This document shows, one piece after another, positions 1-8,434 of a stretch of DNA of 64,000 nucleotides. Below the pieces are notes generated by a model, which was not told where the DNA came from, searched no databases, and saw nothing but the letters and a program-made list of their open reading frames with translations. The stretch spans positions 1 through 64,000 of the forward strand of contig NZ_FMTM01000005.1 of NCBI RefSeq assembly GCF_900099775.1, written 5' to 3'. The DNA comes from Rhizobium mongolense subsp. loessense (GTDB lineage Bacteria > Pseudomonadota > Alphaproteobacteria > Rhizobiales > Rhizobiaceae). A program made the translations under genes and the position numbers. Numbering within the stretch: the stretch's first letter is position 1; every line of letters starts with the position of its first letter.

Positions 1-170
1 GCCGTGAAACGCCCCAGCGCCTATGGTACTTCGTCTCAAGACGCGGGAGAGTCGGTCGCCGCCAGGTCTGCAAAACGCAACAAATCAAAATCTTCTCTTA
101 ACAAAACAACGGCCATAAGCCGATATAAACCGGCCGCAACAATCGCGGTCCGTTCCGCTCAAAACAATAA

Positions 171-247
<77 letters not shown>

Positions 248-286
248 CTGAGACTTGAATATTTGCCCATTCAAGCCGCTTCACAG

Positions 287-320
287 AAAGCTCCTCCGCA
301 TACGCGCCGAGGAGCTTTTG
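287..320 (+). terminator. rho-independent terminator of tRNA-fMet
   Basis: AGCTCCTC (289-296) pairs perfectly with GAGGAGCT (309-316) across a 12-nt loop, followed by a T-rich tract. Near-copies of this hairpin occur at about 37414 (imperfect) and 39361 (perfect), each downstream of a sequence resembling the tRNA 3' end. Confidence 0.75.
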
Positions 321-482
321 TTTTTGGGCCTGCGTCTCAAGTTCGCCAGCGCGACGCTTCTCCAGATAGTCGTGACGCTGCAACGCCTCGAACTGCTTCT
401 CCACGCAAAACCATCATAGGCACAGCGGTTTTGTGGAGAGGTCCCGCAGCGCCGCTCGACCGGTCAAATATTGCGGATCATA
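321..482. other. intergenic, no gene seen
   Basis: The interval between the tRNA terminator and the hydrolase stop codon holds no supported gene. The minus-strand reading frame running from here into the tRNA is the familiar artefact of translating the tRNA antisense strand. Confidence 0.5.
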
Positions 483-1268
483 TCAGGCTCCTTCGCGTGC
501 CGCTTCCAGAATGAGCTCGGCGACTTCATCTGGGTGCGAGATCAGCGACAGATGGCTGGCTCTTAACTCGATTGTCTTTGCGCCCATGCGTTTGGCGAGA
601 AACCTTTCCAGGTCTGGATTGATCGTGCGGTCCTCGCTCGACACCGCATAATAGCTAGGCTTGTGGCGCCATGCCGCTTCCGTGACCTTGCCCGAGAGCA
701 GTGCTTTCTGAAACGGATACTGCGTCGCGTAAAGCACTTCCGCACGAGCCCTTGGAATGTCGCCGGCGAAGTCCCGGAGAAACGCCTCCTTGCCAAGCCT
801 GCCTTCCTCGCCGTCGAAAACGATACCGGCAGATGCGGGAGGAGTAGGAAAGGTCTTGGCTAATGCGGCGAAATCCTCGTTCGCGTCAGGCGCGCGGGCG
901 GCGATATATACGACAGCTGACACGTTAGGATGCATGCCCGCCTGGGTGACGATCATTCCGCCGAATGAGTGCCCTACCAGGACGGTCGGTCCATCTTGCC
1001 GCGCCAGCACGCGCTCAGCTGCAGCAACCGACTCGGGTAGGGTGGTCAGAGGGTTCTGGACTGATGTGATATTCAGACCCTTAGGCTGCAGCCTTGATAT
1101 TACCTCACTCCAGCAGGAGCCATCAGCGAAAAGCCCATGGACCAAGACGACGTTGCTGGCCTTTGGCGGGCGGGCAACCGCCGGGGCAGCCATGCCCTTC
1201 GTCGAAACGAGCGATGCTGCCGCACCGGCAAGCAATGCTGTTGAAAATGTGCGCCTGTTAATGATCAT
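483..1268 (-). CDS. Tat-exported alpha/beta hydrolase
   Basis: A 261-aa alpha/beta-hydrolase-fold protein of the small esterase/lactonase-like type. The start at 1268 is preceded by AAGGAG six bases upstream. Residues 1-35 form a twin-arginine signal (NRRTF, then an Ala-rich hydrophobic stretch), so export of the folded protein to the periplasm is expected. Visible are the oxyanion-hole motif VLVHGLF (about 41), the nucleophile elbow GHSFGG (about 98) and a C-terminal ASHLSLISHP segment supplying the catalytic His. The substrate cannot be told. It diverges from the ECF sigma factor at 1428, and a weak match to the same promoter type (GTAAAA-N15-CGAA, minus strand, 1338-1314) lies upstream of it. 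A paralogue with a damaged 5' end lies at 10870-11532. Confidence 0.85.
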   Translation of the reverse strand: MIINRRTFSTALLAGAAASLVSTKGMAAPAVARPPKASNVVLVHGLFADGSCWSEVISRLQPKGLNITSVQNPLTTLPESVAAAERVLARQDGPTVLVGHSFGGMIVTQAGMHPNVSAVVYIAARAPDANEDFAALAKTFPTPPASAGIVFDGEEGRLGKEAFLRDFAGDIPRARAEVLYATQYPFQKALLSGKVTEAAWRHKPSYYAVSSEDRTINPDLERFLAKRMGAKTIELRASHLSLISHPDEVAELILEAAREGA

Positions 1269-1390
1269 ATCGGACTCCTTTTTTGTGATAAAGCACATGC
1301 TTCAGACGAGTCTTTCGGCGGCATTTCCCCGATTTTACATCTTCACGCTTATGTGATCGCTGGCCGAAAGCGAAGATTTTCGAACGCCAC

Positions 1391-1416
1391 GTAACAACAG
1401 GTTTCGTCCAAACGAA
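1391..1416 (+). promoter_or_regulatory. candidate ECF (SigF-type) autoregulated promoter
   Basis: GTAACA (1391-1396), 16 bases, CGAA (1413-1416) lies directly upstream of the sigma gene. As I recall it, the promoter type used by Caulobacter SigF, which also pairs with a DUF1109/NrsF anti-sigma factor, is GTAACC-N16-CGAA. The -10 element ends 11 bases before the ATG at 1428, implying a very short or absent leader. Autoregulation is inferred. Confidence 0.5.
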
Positions 1417-1427
1417 GTTGCAGATGC

Positions 1428-1982
1428 ATGGACACACGGGAAAACAGATGGGCGAGAGCGATGCGGGCCGAACGTATTGGAGATGGCGCAGCCTACGAGG
1501 CCTTTCTTCGAGATTTCGCAGCTTCAGTGCGGCGCATCGTTGAAATGCATTTGCGGCGCATGCACTTCAGCGTCGCGGAGGCAGAAGATGTTGTGCAGGA
1601 GGTGCTTATTGCCGTTCATTCCCGTCGTCATCAATGGGATATGCATAGAGCTCTGCTTCCCTGGCTGAACGCGATAACGCGCTACAAGATCATTGACGCA
1701 AGCCGGCGGCTGCGCCGCGACGCACGCGCGCGCATTGATCTTACCGAGGAGGAATGGGCTGGCATTTTCTCTTCTGAGGCGTTCGATCCTGAACGTAGTC
1801 CGGCAGATGTCGAGAAACTGATTTCTGCCTTGCCCCGTGGCGAACAGGCTGCCGTCCGCGCGATCGGTCTCGAAGGTGCCTCCCCGAAAGAGGCGGCGGC
1901 ACGCCTTGGGTCAAGCGAAGGTGCGCTGCGGGTCGCGTTCCATCGCTCTTTGAAGAAACTAATGGCCGCTGCGCAGAGATAA
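1428..1982 (+). CDS. ECF-family RNA polymerase sigma factor
   Basis: A 184-aa sigma-70 family protein of ECF size. The region 2 core contains AEDVVQEVLIAVHSRR (about residues 51-66), followed by a WLNAITRYKIID region 2.4-like segment. Region 4 (about 130-180) contains LISALPRGEQAAVRAIGLEG, then an HTH (SPKEAAARLGSSEGALRVAFHRS). The next gene, 10 bp downstream, encodes a DUF1109/NrsF-like membrane anti-sigma factor, which places the pair near the Caulobacter SigF/NrsF group that responds to metal or oxidative stress. That assignment is by analogy. An alternative start is the ATG at 1461; I kept 1428 because it preserves the full N-terminus. Confidence 0.92.
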   Translation: MDTRENRWARAMRAERIGDGAAYEAFLRDFAASVRRIVEMHLRRMHFSVAEAEDVVQEVLIAVHSRRHQWDMHRALLPWLNAITRYKIIDASRRLRRDARARIDLTEEEWAGIFSSEAFDPERSPADVEKLISALPRGEQAAVRAIGLEGASPKEAAARLGSSEGALRVAFHRSLKKLMAAAQR

Positions 1983-1992
1983 GGCTTCACGC

Positions 1993-2652
1993 ATGAACGA
2001 CCACCGAAGGCCGGTAGGCCGAACTACGGACGATCTGATCAAGGGACTGGCAATGCAGGCGGGCAAAGGTTCATCAGGTACGCCCAGTCTGTCCATTGTC
2101 CTTCCTGCCACCGTGATCTTTTCAATCTTGGCAGCGATCAGCGTGGTTCTGCTGATCGGGGGGGCGCGCTCAGATCTCATACAAATAATGCCGACTTGGA
2201 CATTCCTGTTCAAGTTCATCGGCATGATTCTTGTTGCAGCCGGCGCGCTCCAGCTCACCAGGACCGTGGTACGGCCAGGCCGGGCGGTTAGCGCGATGCT
2301 GTGTCTTGCTCCGGGCCTAGTGTTCCTACTATCCGGGGCCGTGCTCGATAGGAGCGGCTTTCCGTTCCTCGGGGTTCGCACGTACTCAGCCCCAAACTGT
2401 ATTGGTATGATCGTCATGGCTTCCATACCAGCGCTGGCTGCCGTTCTTGCTGCAATGCGGGCCGGAACGCCTACGCGACTTCGCCGCGCAGGCGCTGTTG
2501 CAGGTTTGCTCGCAGGCTCCGTCGGTGGTCTTGCCTACACCATCGCCTGTCTCAACGATGGCGCTGCCTTCGTCGCATTGTGGTATTCAATCGCTATCGC
2601 ATTCGTGACGGCAATTGGGGCATCGGTTGGTCCCAGAATTTTGAGGTGGTAG
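1993..2652 (+). CDS. NrsF-like (DUF1109) membrane anti-sigma factor
   Basis: A 219-aa integral membrane protein with about six hydrophobic segments from residue 35 onward. The short cytosolic N-terminus contains TTDDLIKGLA, typical of the DUF1109 family. Cys residues occur near the middle (CLAP, PNCIG) and at about residue 180 (IACLND); paired cysteines in this family are thought to sense stress. It lies 10 bp after the ECF sigma gene and is surely cotranscribed. The expected role is to hold the sigma factor at the inner membrane until a signal releases it. Family assignment is confident; the inducing signal is unknown. Confidence 0.85.
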   Translation: MNDHRRPVGRTTDDLIKGLAMQAGKGSSGTPSLSIVLPATVIFSILAAISVVLLIGGARSDLIQIMPTWTFLFKFIGMILVAAGALQLTRTVVRPGRAVSAMLCLAPGLVFLLSGAVLDRSGFPFLGVRTYSAPNCIGMIVMASIPALAAVLAAMRAGTPTRLRRAGAVAGLLAGSVGGLAYTIACLNDGAAFVALWYSIAIAFVTAIGASVGPRILRW

Positions 2653-2828
2653 CCGGTTCCGGCCGACATAAGCCATGCCCCCTATACACTCTCGGGGACA
2701 CAGGGAGCTTTCGGGCTCGGGCAGCGGCGTGAACCTGTAGGGTGTCATCTCTCGTGCCAGATCATCGAAAGTTGATAGGCCCATACGACGCCTCAAGGTA
2801 GTGACAAGGAATAACGACAGAGCAAGAA

Positions 2829-3277
2829 ATGAAAGATCACATACGCAGCACAGCCATTCCCTCACGGACGATACAAACGCCACAGTCCATTAGCGCCGAA
2901 GCGCAAGCGGTATTGTCGCGTCTCGTTGACGAGGACGGCCACCCTATTAATGCACAGTATGAAATGCCGTCTCCGGAAGATTTCTCAGGCTGGATGAAGG
3001 TGAAAGCCGTGGCCGACGCGCATTACGCCGCCGCGGTCAAAGGGCTGGAGGAGAACCTGCAGTCAACTGCCGAGACGATTACTGTTGAACACGCAACGAT
3101 CCATGTCGCGACACCGCACGGAGCCTTCGATGAGCGTCACGCAATCATCGATCTTCATGGTGGCGCATTGGTTTTCGGCGGCGGAGAGGCCTGTCTAGTG
3201 AGCGCGCTCAGTCAGGCGCATTATCAGCCTACATCACCGGCTCGGGCATTCTCGTCGACGGCGGCATAAGTGCCTGA
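2829..3277 (+). pseudogene. chimeric scar: alpha/beta hydrolase 5' part joined to an SDR 3' end
   Basis: From 2829 the frame encodes the N-terminal part of an alpha/beta-hydrolase (esterase type), up to the oxyanion-hole segment IIDLHGGALVFGGGE at about 3145-3190. At about 3220 the homology switches: in another frame, 3221-3277 reads SAYITGSGILVDGGISA and stop, the classic C-terminus of a short-chain dehydrogenase. The hydrolase frame itself runs out of frame to a stop at 3269. The simplest reading is one deletion that joined two genes and removed the rest of both. A strong hairpin follows at 3282. Confidence 0.75.
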
Positions 3278-3281
3278 GTAT

Positions 3282-3312
3282 CGTACGAGGCGGCGACCTG
3301 CCGCCTCGTACG
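3282..3312 (+). terminator. strong hairpin, probable terminator
   Basis: CGTACGAGGCGGC (3282-3294) and GCCGCCTCGTACG (3300-3312) form a perfect 13-bp stem with a 5-nt loop. There is no clear T tract. It follows the SDR-derived stop by five bases, so it was probably the transcript end of the lost SDR gene. Confidence 0.55.
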
Positions 3313-3562
3313 TCGCGTTCGGATTCTCCTGCCAAAGGGCAGACGATCATGGAGGCATCTGGAAAACGGTTTCGCTGCGCTAATCATCAGGCTCACTGAA
3401 ATTGAAGTGCAAGCTCGTGATTTCAGCTACGTTCCCCGTTCCGCCGTTGGGTTCTCCTAACGAGATTATTTTGGTGCCGCGTCTGGCGGCTGGAGCGGGC
3501 TGATTTTCGATGAAGCGCCATGTGACGAGACAGAACGAAACACGTGGATACGGAGAAATAAT

Positions 3563-4252
3563 TTGAAGACGATCGGCATACTTGGCGGAATGTCCGCAGC
3601 CTCGACCCAAATTTATTATCATGAGCTCTGCAGGCTTACGCGCGAGAGCCTGGGAGGACTTCATTCTCCTGAGCTTCTCATACGATCGGTCGACTTCGAC
3701 GAAATCGAAAAGTTACAGGCATCCTCCGATTGGGATACGGCGGCAGAAATCCTGAGGGAAAAAGCCGTTGCTCTGGAGCGCGGAGGTGCCGACCTTCTCA
3801 TCATGGCAACGAATACCATGCACAAGGTTGCGGACAAGATCTTGGGCGGGGTGTCGATCCCGTTCGTACACATCGCAGATGCGACTGCGACAGTTATCCT
3901 TGACAGCGGTTTCCGCAGGCCGGGACTGATGGCGACCGCCTTCACGATGGAACAGAACTTTTATACCGACCGCCTGATCGCTCGAGGACTTTCGCCGATA
4001 ATTCCTGAGGCTGACGATCGGGCGGAAACCCATCGCATTATCTATGACGAGCTGTGCCGTGATGTTGTTCGCGAGGAAAGCCGCTTGACGTATGAACTGA
4101 TTGCGCAGCGGCTGATCGATCGAGGCTGCGACTGTCTTGTCCTCGGGTGCACGGAGGTGGGGATGCTGTTGAATCAGGATAATGTCGGCGTCCCCGTATT
4201 CGATACCACCCTGGTTCATTGCAAAGCTGCACTTCAGGCTGCTTTGCAATGA
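3563..4252 (+). CDS. aspartate/glutamate racemase family protein
   Basis: A 229-aa protein of the cofactor-independent Asp/Glu racemase family. It starts MKTIGILGGMSAAST. The first active-site loop is ATNTMH and the second is GCTE (about residue 192). The first catalytic Cys of classical enzymes is replaced by Thr, as in the broad-specificity racemase YgeA/EcL-DER, so a role in D-amino acid formation with relaxed specificity is likely. The start is TTG at 3563, supported by CGGAG seven bases upstream; no ATG lies near the conserved N-terminus. It faces the AraC gene tail to tail. Confidence 0.88.
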   Translation: MKTIGILGGMSAASTQIYYHELCRLTRESLGGLHSPELLIRSVDFDEIEKLQASSDWDTAAEILREKAVALERGGADLLIMATNTMHKVADKILGGVSIPFVHIADATATVILDSGFRRPGLMATAFTMEQNFYTDRLIARGLSPIIPEADDRAETHRIIYDELCRDVVREESRLTYELIAQRLIDRGCDCLVLGCTEVGMLLNQDNVGVPVFDTTLVHCKAALQAALQ

Positions 4253-4307
4253 GATGCCAGGCATTTTGACTATGCGACCCGCTCGCGAGAAAGCCTCGGG
4301 GAAATGG

Positions 4308-5219
4308 TCAGATCTGTTCTCCGAGGTGCTGTTGAACCCATTTCACCTCTTCCGACGCCGTGCGCCCGAAATGCCGTTTAAAATCGCGGCTGAACTGCGC
4401 CGGGCTGACATAGCCGACTGAAGCCGCCACCGTCGCGATCGTCCCGCTTTGGCGGGCGATCATAAGTCTCGCCTCATGGAGCCGCATCGCTTTTACGTAT
4501 TGCATCGGACTCGAGCCGGTCAGGTTCTTGAAATGAACGTGGTAGGAAGGAACACTCATTCCCACGTCTCGAGCCAGATCCGCGACCGCAATTTCGGAGC
4601 CGTAGTTTGCCCGCAGCCACGCCACGCTCTCAACAAGTTTTCCGGACGTTCCTTTCCGCTGAAGGGCCGCAATCACCGCGCCGCCTTGCGGGCCGACCAT
4701 GACGCGGTAGTGCAATTCGCGCAGGATCGAGGTGCCGAGCACAGCGACATCAACCGGGCTGCCGAGGGCCGTCAGTAAGCGCAGCAAGACGTCTTCGATA
4801 CCGCTATCCATTTTGCTCGAAAAGAGACCTCTCGGCTCGGCCCTTTCGGGGCTGGCGTATTGTTCGACCTGCAAGGCAATCTCGGCCGCCATCTGCATAT
4901 CGAACTGGAGATAGACGGCCAGCAGGGGCCGCCGTGGACTGGCCGTAGACGTCATCCGGAAGGGAACGGGTACCGAAACGGCAAGATAGTGGTCCTCATC
5001 GTAGAGGTAGATTTCCCCATCTAGAATGCCGTGTTTGCTTCCTTGCAATACGAACACTGCCCCCGGCCTATAAAGAACCGGAATGTCATTAAGCACCGAT
5101 TCCGTCCGTAGGATACGCACACAACTGACCGCAGTTTGATTGTAGCCGAGACGAGGAGCTAGTTGTCCGGCCAGGATGACAAGCCGGTCATGCGGAGAGG
5201 GAGGCTTCTCGCTATTCAT
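4308..5219 (-). CDS. AraC-family regulator (AraC_N type)
   Basis: About 303 aa. The N-terminal cupin-like AraC_N domain (about 20-180) contains LYRPGAVFVLQGSKHGILD, and the C-terminal double HTH (about 200-295) ends in a typical YVSPAQFSRDFKRHFG signature. I chose the ATG at 5219; a TTG at 5300 would add 27 residues of unconserved appearance. It is divergent from the SDR gene at 5313, about 90 bp between starts, an arrangement common for AraC regulators of aldehyde or ketone reductases. That regulatory link is inferred. Confidence 0.88.
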   Translation of the reverse strand: MNSEKPPSPHDRLVILAGQLAPRLGYNQTAVSCVRILRTESVLNDIPVLYRPGAVFVLQGSKHGILDGEIYLYDEDHYLAVSVPVPFRMTSTASPRRPLLAVYLQFDMQMAAEIALQVEQYASPERAEPRGLFSSKMDSGIEDVLLRLLTALGSPVDVAVLGTSILRELHYRVMVGPQGGAVIAALQRKGTSGKLVESVAWLRANYGSEIAVADLARDVGMSVPSYHVHFKNLTGSSPMQYVKAMRLHEARLMIARQSGTIATVAASVGYVSPAQFSRDFKRHFGRTASEEVKWVQQHLGEQI

Positions 5220-5312
5220 AGGATTTGGCAAAACTCTGAGAGAATCCGCGGTCGAACTAGCCGCTTTGCTAGAATATCTGTCACATGCAAGATTGATCAA
5301 GGAGTTTCAGAG

Positions 5313-6143
5313 ATGTCGAGCAAAACCTTCTTCATCACCGGAGCGAATTCCGGTTTCGGCCTCGCCATTGCCACGGCCGCCAGCCAGGCGGGCCACACGG
5401 TCATCGGGACCGTCCGCTCCGAAGCCTCACGAGATATGTTGTCCAGGACGCTTCCCGCACTCCATACCGTTCTTGGTGACGTCACCGAATTCGACCGCAT
5501 TCCGGATGTGGTCCAGCAGGCGGAAGAAGAACACGGTCCAGTTGATGTCCTGATCAACAATGCAGGATATGGTCACGAGGGCGTGCTCGAGGAATCGCCA
5601 ATCGAGGAGATGCGCCGCCAGTTCGACGTGAACGTGTTTGGCGCGGTCGCGGTCGCCAAGGCGTTTCTTCCGAGGTTCCGTCAGCGTCGCCGCGGGTTTA
5701 TCATCAACGTCACGTCGATGGGCGGTATGATCACCATGCCCGGCATCGCCTATTACTGCGGCAGCAAGTTTGCCCTTCAGGGTATTTCCGAAGTCATGCG
5801 TTCGGAGATGGCGCCGTTCGGCGTTCACGTGACAACCCTTTGCCCTGGGTCGTTTCGAACAGACTGGGCAGGGCGCTCCATGGTCCGTACAGAGCGGTCG
5901 ATTGGGGATTACGATAGCCTTTTTGATCCGATCCGCGAGGCGCGCCAGGCTGTCAGCGGTAAGCAACTCGGCGATCCGCAGAAGTTGGCTGCCGCGGTCC
6001 TAACGCTGGTCGCGTCCGAAAATCCTCCGCCGCAGCTTCTGCTTGGCAGCGATGCTCTCAAGCACGTGACGGCGCGGATCGACCGTCTGCAGCGGGAAAT
6101 TGAAGCGTGGAAAGACATCACAGTGTCCACAGACGGAGGATGA
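5313..6143 (+). CDS. short-chain dehydrogenase/reductase
   Basis: A 276-aa classical SDR. The cofactor motif is TGANSGFG (about residue 9), the structural motif NNAGYG (about 83), and the active site combines a Ser in VTSMGG with YYCGSK (about 150). The start is ATG 5313 with AAGGAG eight bases upstream. The extended C-terminus (about 250-276) resembles the oxidoreductase group often annotated near AraC or TetR regulators. Substrate unknown. It lies between a divergent AraC gene and a codirectional TetR gene whose promoter starts within 30 bp of its stop. Confidence 0.9.
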   Translation: MSSKTFFITGANSGFGLAIATAASQAGHTVIGTVRSEASRDMLSRTLPALHTVLGDVTEFDRIPDVVQQAEEEHGPVDVLINNAGYGHEGVLEESPIEEMRRQFDVNVFGAVAVAKAFLPRFRQRRRGFIINVTSMGGMITMPGIAYYCGSKFALQGISEVMRSEMAPFGVHVTTLCPGSFRTDWAGRSMVRTERSIGDYDSLFDPIREARQAVSGKQLGDPQKLAAAVLTLVASENPPPQLLLGSDALKHVTARIDRLQREIEAWKDITVSTDGG

Positions 6144-6164
6144 AAGAAACCAAAATATTTGTTA

Positions 6165-6194
6165 TTGACGTTCTGCCTACTAGAAGGTAGACAG
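6165..6194 (+). promoter_or_regulatory. tetR promoter with overlapping operator
   Basis: TTGACG (6165-6170), 17 bp, TAGACA (6188-6193) make a good sigma-70 promoter six bases before the ATG at 6200, so the transcript is nearly leaderless. An imperfect palindrome CTGCCTAC-TAGAAG-GTAGACAG (6173-6194) covers the spacer and -10. Its core CTAC-N6-GTAG recurs at 6836-6849 upstream of the next operon, which suggests one TetR protein controls both. Confidence 0.6.
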
Positions 6195-6199
6195 ACCGC

Positions 6200-6790
6200 A
6201 TGAGCAATCCTTCGACCACCTCCGACGATATCTTGGCCTCTGCCCGAACCCTCATCATGAGCGGAGGCTATAATGGCTTCAGCTATGCCGACATCTCGAA
6301 AGTGGTCGGAATTCGGAAGGCCAGCATCCACCACCACTTCCCTAGCAAGGTCGATTTGGTACGTGAATTGGTCAAGCGCTATCGAGAAGACGGCCAGACA
6401 AGTGTAACGGTTCTTGAACAAAGCGTTCCAGATGCACTGGACATCCTGAAGGTTTATGCGAACCACTGGGCGAAATGCATCGAGGATGCCAGCAGGCCAT
6501 ATTGCGTGTGCGCGCTGCTTGCCAGTGAATTGCCATCCCTTCCGCCGGAAGTTGCAACGGAGGTCACGGCATTCTTTCGCTTTATCTCCTCGTGGCTTGC
6601 CTCGGTGATGGAACGTGGATCTACGCAAGGCACCCTAGTCCTTGCCAGCGCGCCTGAGGTCGAAGCCGAGGCATTTTTGGCGACGGTTTATGGGGCGATG
6701 CTTTCGGCGAGAGCCTATGGGAAGCCTGAAGTATTCGCGACAATACTCCAACCCGCACTCAGCCGACTGACGCCCACTGCTTCTCACTAA
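6200..6790 (+). CDS. TetR/AcrR-family regulator
   Basis: A 196-aa TetR protein. The HTH occupies about residues 8-55 (DILASARTLIMSGG, then SYADISKVVGIRKASIHHHF). The C-terminal part (about 85-190) is the ligand-binding domain and carries two Cys in YCVCALLASELPSLP, which could be redox or ligand contacts. Its own promoter is overlapped by a CTAC-N6-GTAG palindrome, and the same core lies before the gene at 6860. The prediction is a local repressor of itself and of the cytochrome b/molybdoenzyme operon. Confidence 0.92.
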   Translation: MSNPSTTSDDILASARTLIMSGGYNGFSYADISKVVGIRKASIHHHFPSKVDLVRELVKRYREDGQTSVTVLEQSVPDALDILKVYANHWAKCIEDASRPYCVCALLASELPSLPPEVATEVTAFFRFISSWLASVMERGSTQGTLVLASAPEVEAEAFLATVYGAMLSARAYGKPEVFATILQPALSRLTPTASH

Positions 6791-6835
6791 TCCTGCGGTG
6801 GTTATGCCACCCAGGTAAAATCGCGTCCTTCGAAA

Positions 6836-6849
6836 CTACCAACTAGTAG
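6836..6849 (+). promoter_or_regulatory. second CTAC-N6-GTAG operator
   Basis: CTAC (6836-6839), six bases, GTAG (6846-6849), 10 bp before the ATG at 6860. It matches the core of the palindrome in the tetR promoter. A bound repressor here would block transcription start or initiation of translation for the 6860-9207 operon. Confidence 0.55.
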
Positions 6850-6859
6850 GAAGAATGAA

Positions 6860-7471
6860 ATGAAGAAAATTTTCCCTGCACTGGCTCTTGGCCTTACGAC
6901 TGTCCTTTCGGCACCTGTCCATGCTGAAGATAAAAAGGCCGCGCCGATCCACGTGCGCGGCAGTATCGTCACCTACGCGGGATCCACGCTCAAGGTGAAG
7001 ACGCGCGAAGGTGAGACAGTCGATGTCGCGCTCGCCGACGACTGGAAGGTGGCAAGCGTAGCAAATGCCAAGGTGACCGACATCAAACCGGGCGATTTTG
7101 TCGGCATCGCATCCTTGCCAAAGGCCGACGGTGGTGATGGTGCGCTTGAGGTTCTCATTTTCCCGCCGGCAATGAAGGGCACAGGCGAGGGTAGCTATGG
7201 CTGGGATCTTAAGCCCGAAAGCAGCATGACCAATGCGACCGTCGCAGATGCCGTCAAAGGCGTCGATGGTCGAACTGTCACCGTCACCTATCACGGCAAG
7301 GAAAAGAAAATCGCCATTCCCGATGGAACGCCCGTCGTGACCATTGCTGCGGCCACCAAGGAAGATCTCGTTTCAGGCGCCGTGGTCTTTATCACTGCCG
7401 AGAAGTCCGAAGCGGGCCCGATCGCCCACCAGGTGGTCGTTGGCAAGAATGGCGTGGTTCCCCCCATGTAA
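6860..7471 (+). CDS. exported DUF5666-like protein
   Basis: A 203-aa protein with a Sec signal (residues 1-22, MKKIFPALALGLTTVLSAPV, cut after AHA-like VHA). The mature part is rich in short beta strands and twice repeats a pattern of the form 'RGSIVTYAGSTLKVKTREG' and 'VDGRTVTVTYHGKEKKIAIP', matching DUF5666-like OB-fold repeats. No catalytic residues are evident. It is the first gene of an apparent operon with a membrane cytochrome b and a molybdopterin oxidoreductase, so it may be a periplasmic accessory of that redox pair. Function not established. Confidence 0.75.
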   Translation: MKKIFPALALGLTTVLSAPVHAEDKKAAPIHVRGSIVTYAGSTLKVKTREGETVDVALADDWKVASVANAKVTDIKPGDFVGIASLPKADGGDGALEVLIFPPAMKGTGEGSYGWDLKPESSMTNATVADAVKGVDGRTVTVTYHGKEKKIAIPDGTPVVTIAAATKEDLVSGAVVFITAEKSEAGPIAHQVVVGKNGVVPPM

Positions 7472-7579
7472 GCCACGTCGGCACTGGCCGGAGCAGCCGC
7501 CCCACTACTCCGGCCAGCAACTACAGATCGATGCTGCTTGATCTGCAGCCGTGAGATGTCACAGACAAGAGATGCTGAG

Positions 7580-8434
7580 ATGAGCGCAAACGCCTCCAAT
7601 GATAACGTTCAATATCCTCGGACAATCTTCATCCGCCGCCACTCCGTTGCGACTCGCCTTACGCACTGGTTGAACGTCCTTTGCCTGAGCTTCCTTCTGT
7701 TGAGCGGGCTGCAGATTTTCAATGCCCACCCGGAGCTTTACTGGGGGCATTACGGCGCAGACGGCGATCCTGCGGTGCTGACGATCGGCTCCGATGGGGA
7801 AGGGGGCGCGCCGCGCGGTTTTGTACGTGTCGCCGGGCTACAGATACCGACGACCGGCGTCCTTGGCGTTTCCAATGTTGATGGGGAACCAACCGCGCGA
7901 GCTTTCCCGTCATGGGTGACAATCCCGTCGTTCCAGGATCTCGCATCTGGCCGTCGCTGGCACTTCTTTTTTGCCTGGCTTTTTGTAATCAATGGCATTC
8001 TTTACCTCAGCTTCAGCCTGCTGAGCGGGCATTTCAGGCGGGACCTGGCACCAAAGGCGCGTGAGCTCTCGCCTCGCCATCTTGGCCGCGAAGTCCTCGA
8101 CCATGCTCTGCTACGCTTTCCCGAAGGGGAGGAGGCCAAGCATTACAATGCTCTTCAAAAACTTACCTATCTGGCCGTCATTGTTATTCTGTTGCCTCTG
8201 ATGGTCCTGACAGGTCTGACCATGTCACCCGGGTTGGATGCCGCTTTCCCCGCCCTCATCGATATCTTTGGCGGACGTCAGTCCGCGCGCACCATCCACT
8301 TCATCACAGCGTCAGCGCTTGTCATCTTCGTCATCGTCCATGTGGTAATGGTCGTCCTGTCGGGGACCTGGAACAACATCCGCTCGATGATCACTGGACG
8401 CTATGCGATCCAGGAAAAAGGCCCAAAATCATGA
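7580..8434 (+). CDS. membrane cytochrome b (thiosulfate reductase/Ni-hydrogenase b type)
   Basis: A 284-aa membrane protein. An early His pair context (RRHSVATRLTHWLNVLCL) followed by a hydrophobic helix is typical of bacterial di-heme cytochrome b subunits. Further helices lie at about 125-145, 195-220 and 240-265, with heme-ligand-like His in RTIHFITASALVIFVIVHV. A periplasmic loop of about 75 residues separates helices 1 and 2. An alternative ATG at 7556 would add 8 residues. The stop overlaps the next start by 4 bp (ATGA), so translation is coupled. Expected role: pass electrons between the quinone pool and the partner molybdoenzyme. Confidence 0.85.
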   Translation: MSANASNDNVQYPRTIFIRRHSVATRLTHWLNVLCLSFLLLSGLQIFNAHPELYWGHYGADGDPAVLTIGSDGEGGAPRGFVRVAGLQIPTTGVLGVSNVDGEPTARAFPSWVTIPSFQDLASGRRWHFFFAWLFVINGILYLSFSLLSGHFRRDLAPKARELSPRHLGREVLDHALLRFPEGEEAKHYNALQKLTYLAVIVILLPLMVLTGLTMSPGLDAAFPALIDIFGGRQSARTIHFITASALVIFVIVHVVMVVLSGTWNNIRSMITGRYAIQEKGPKS

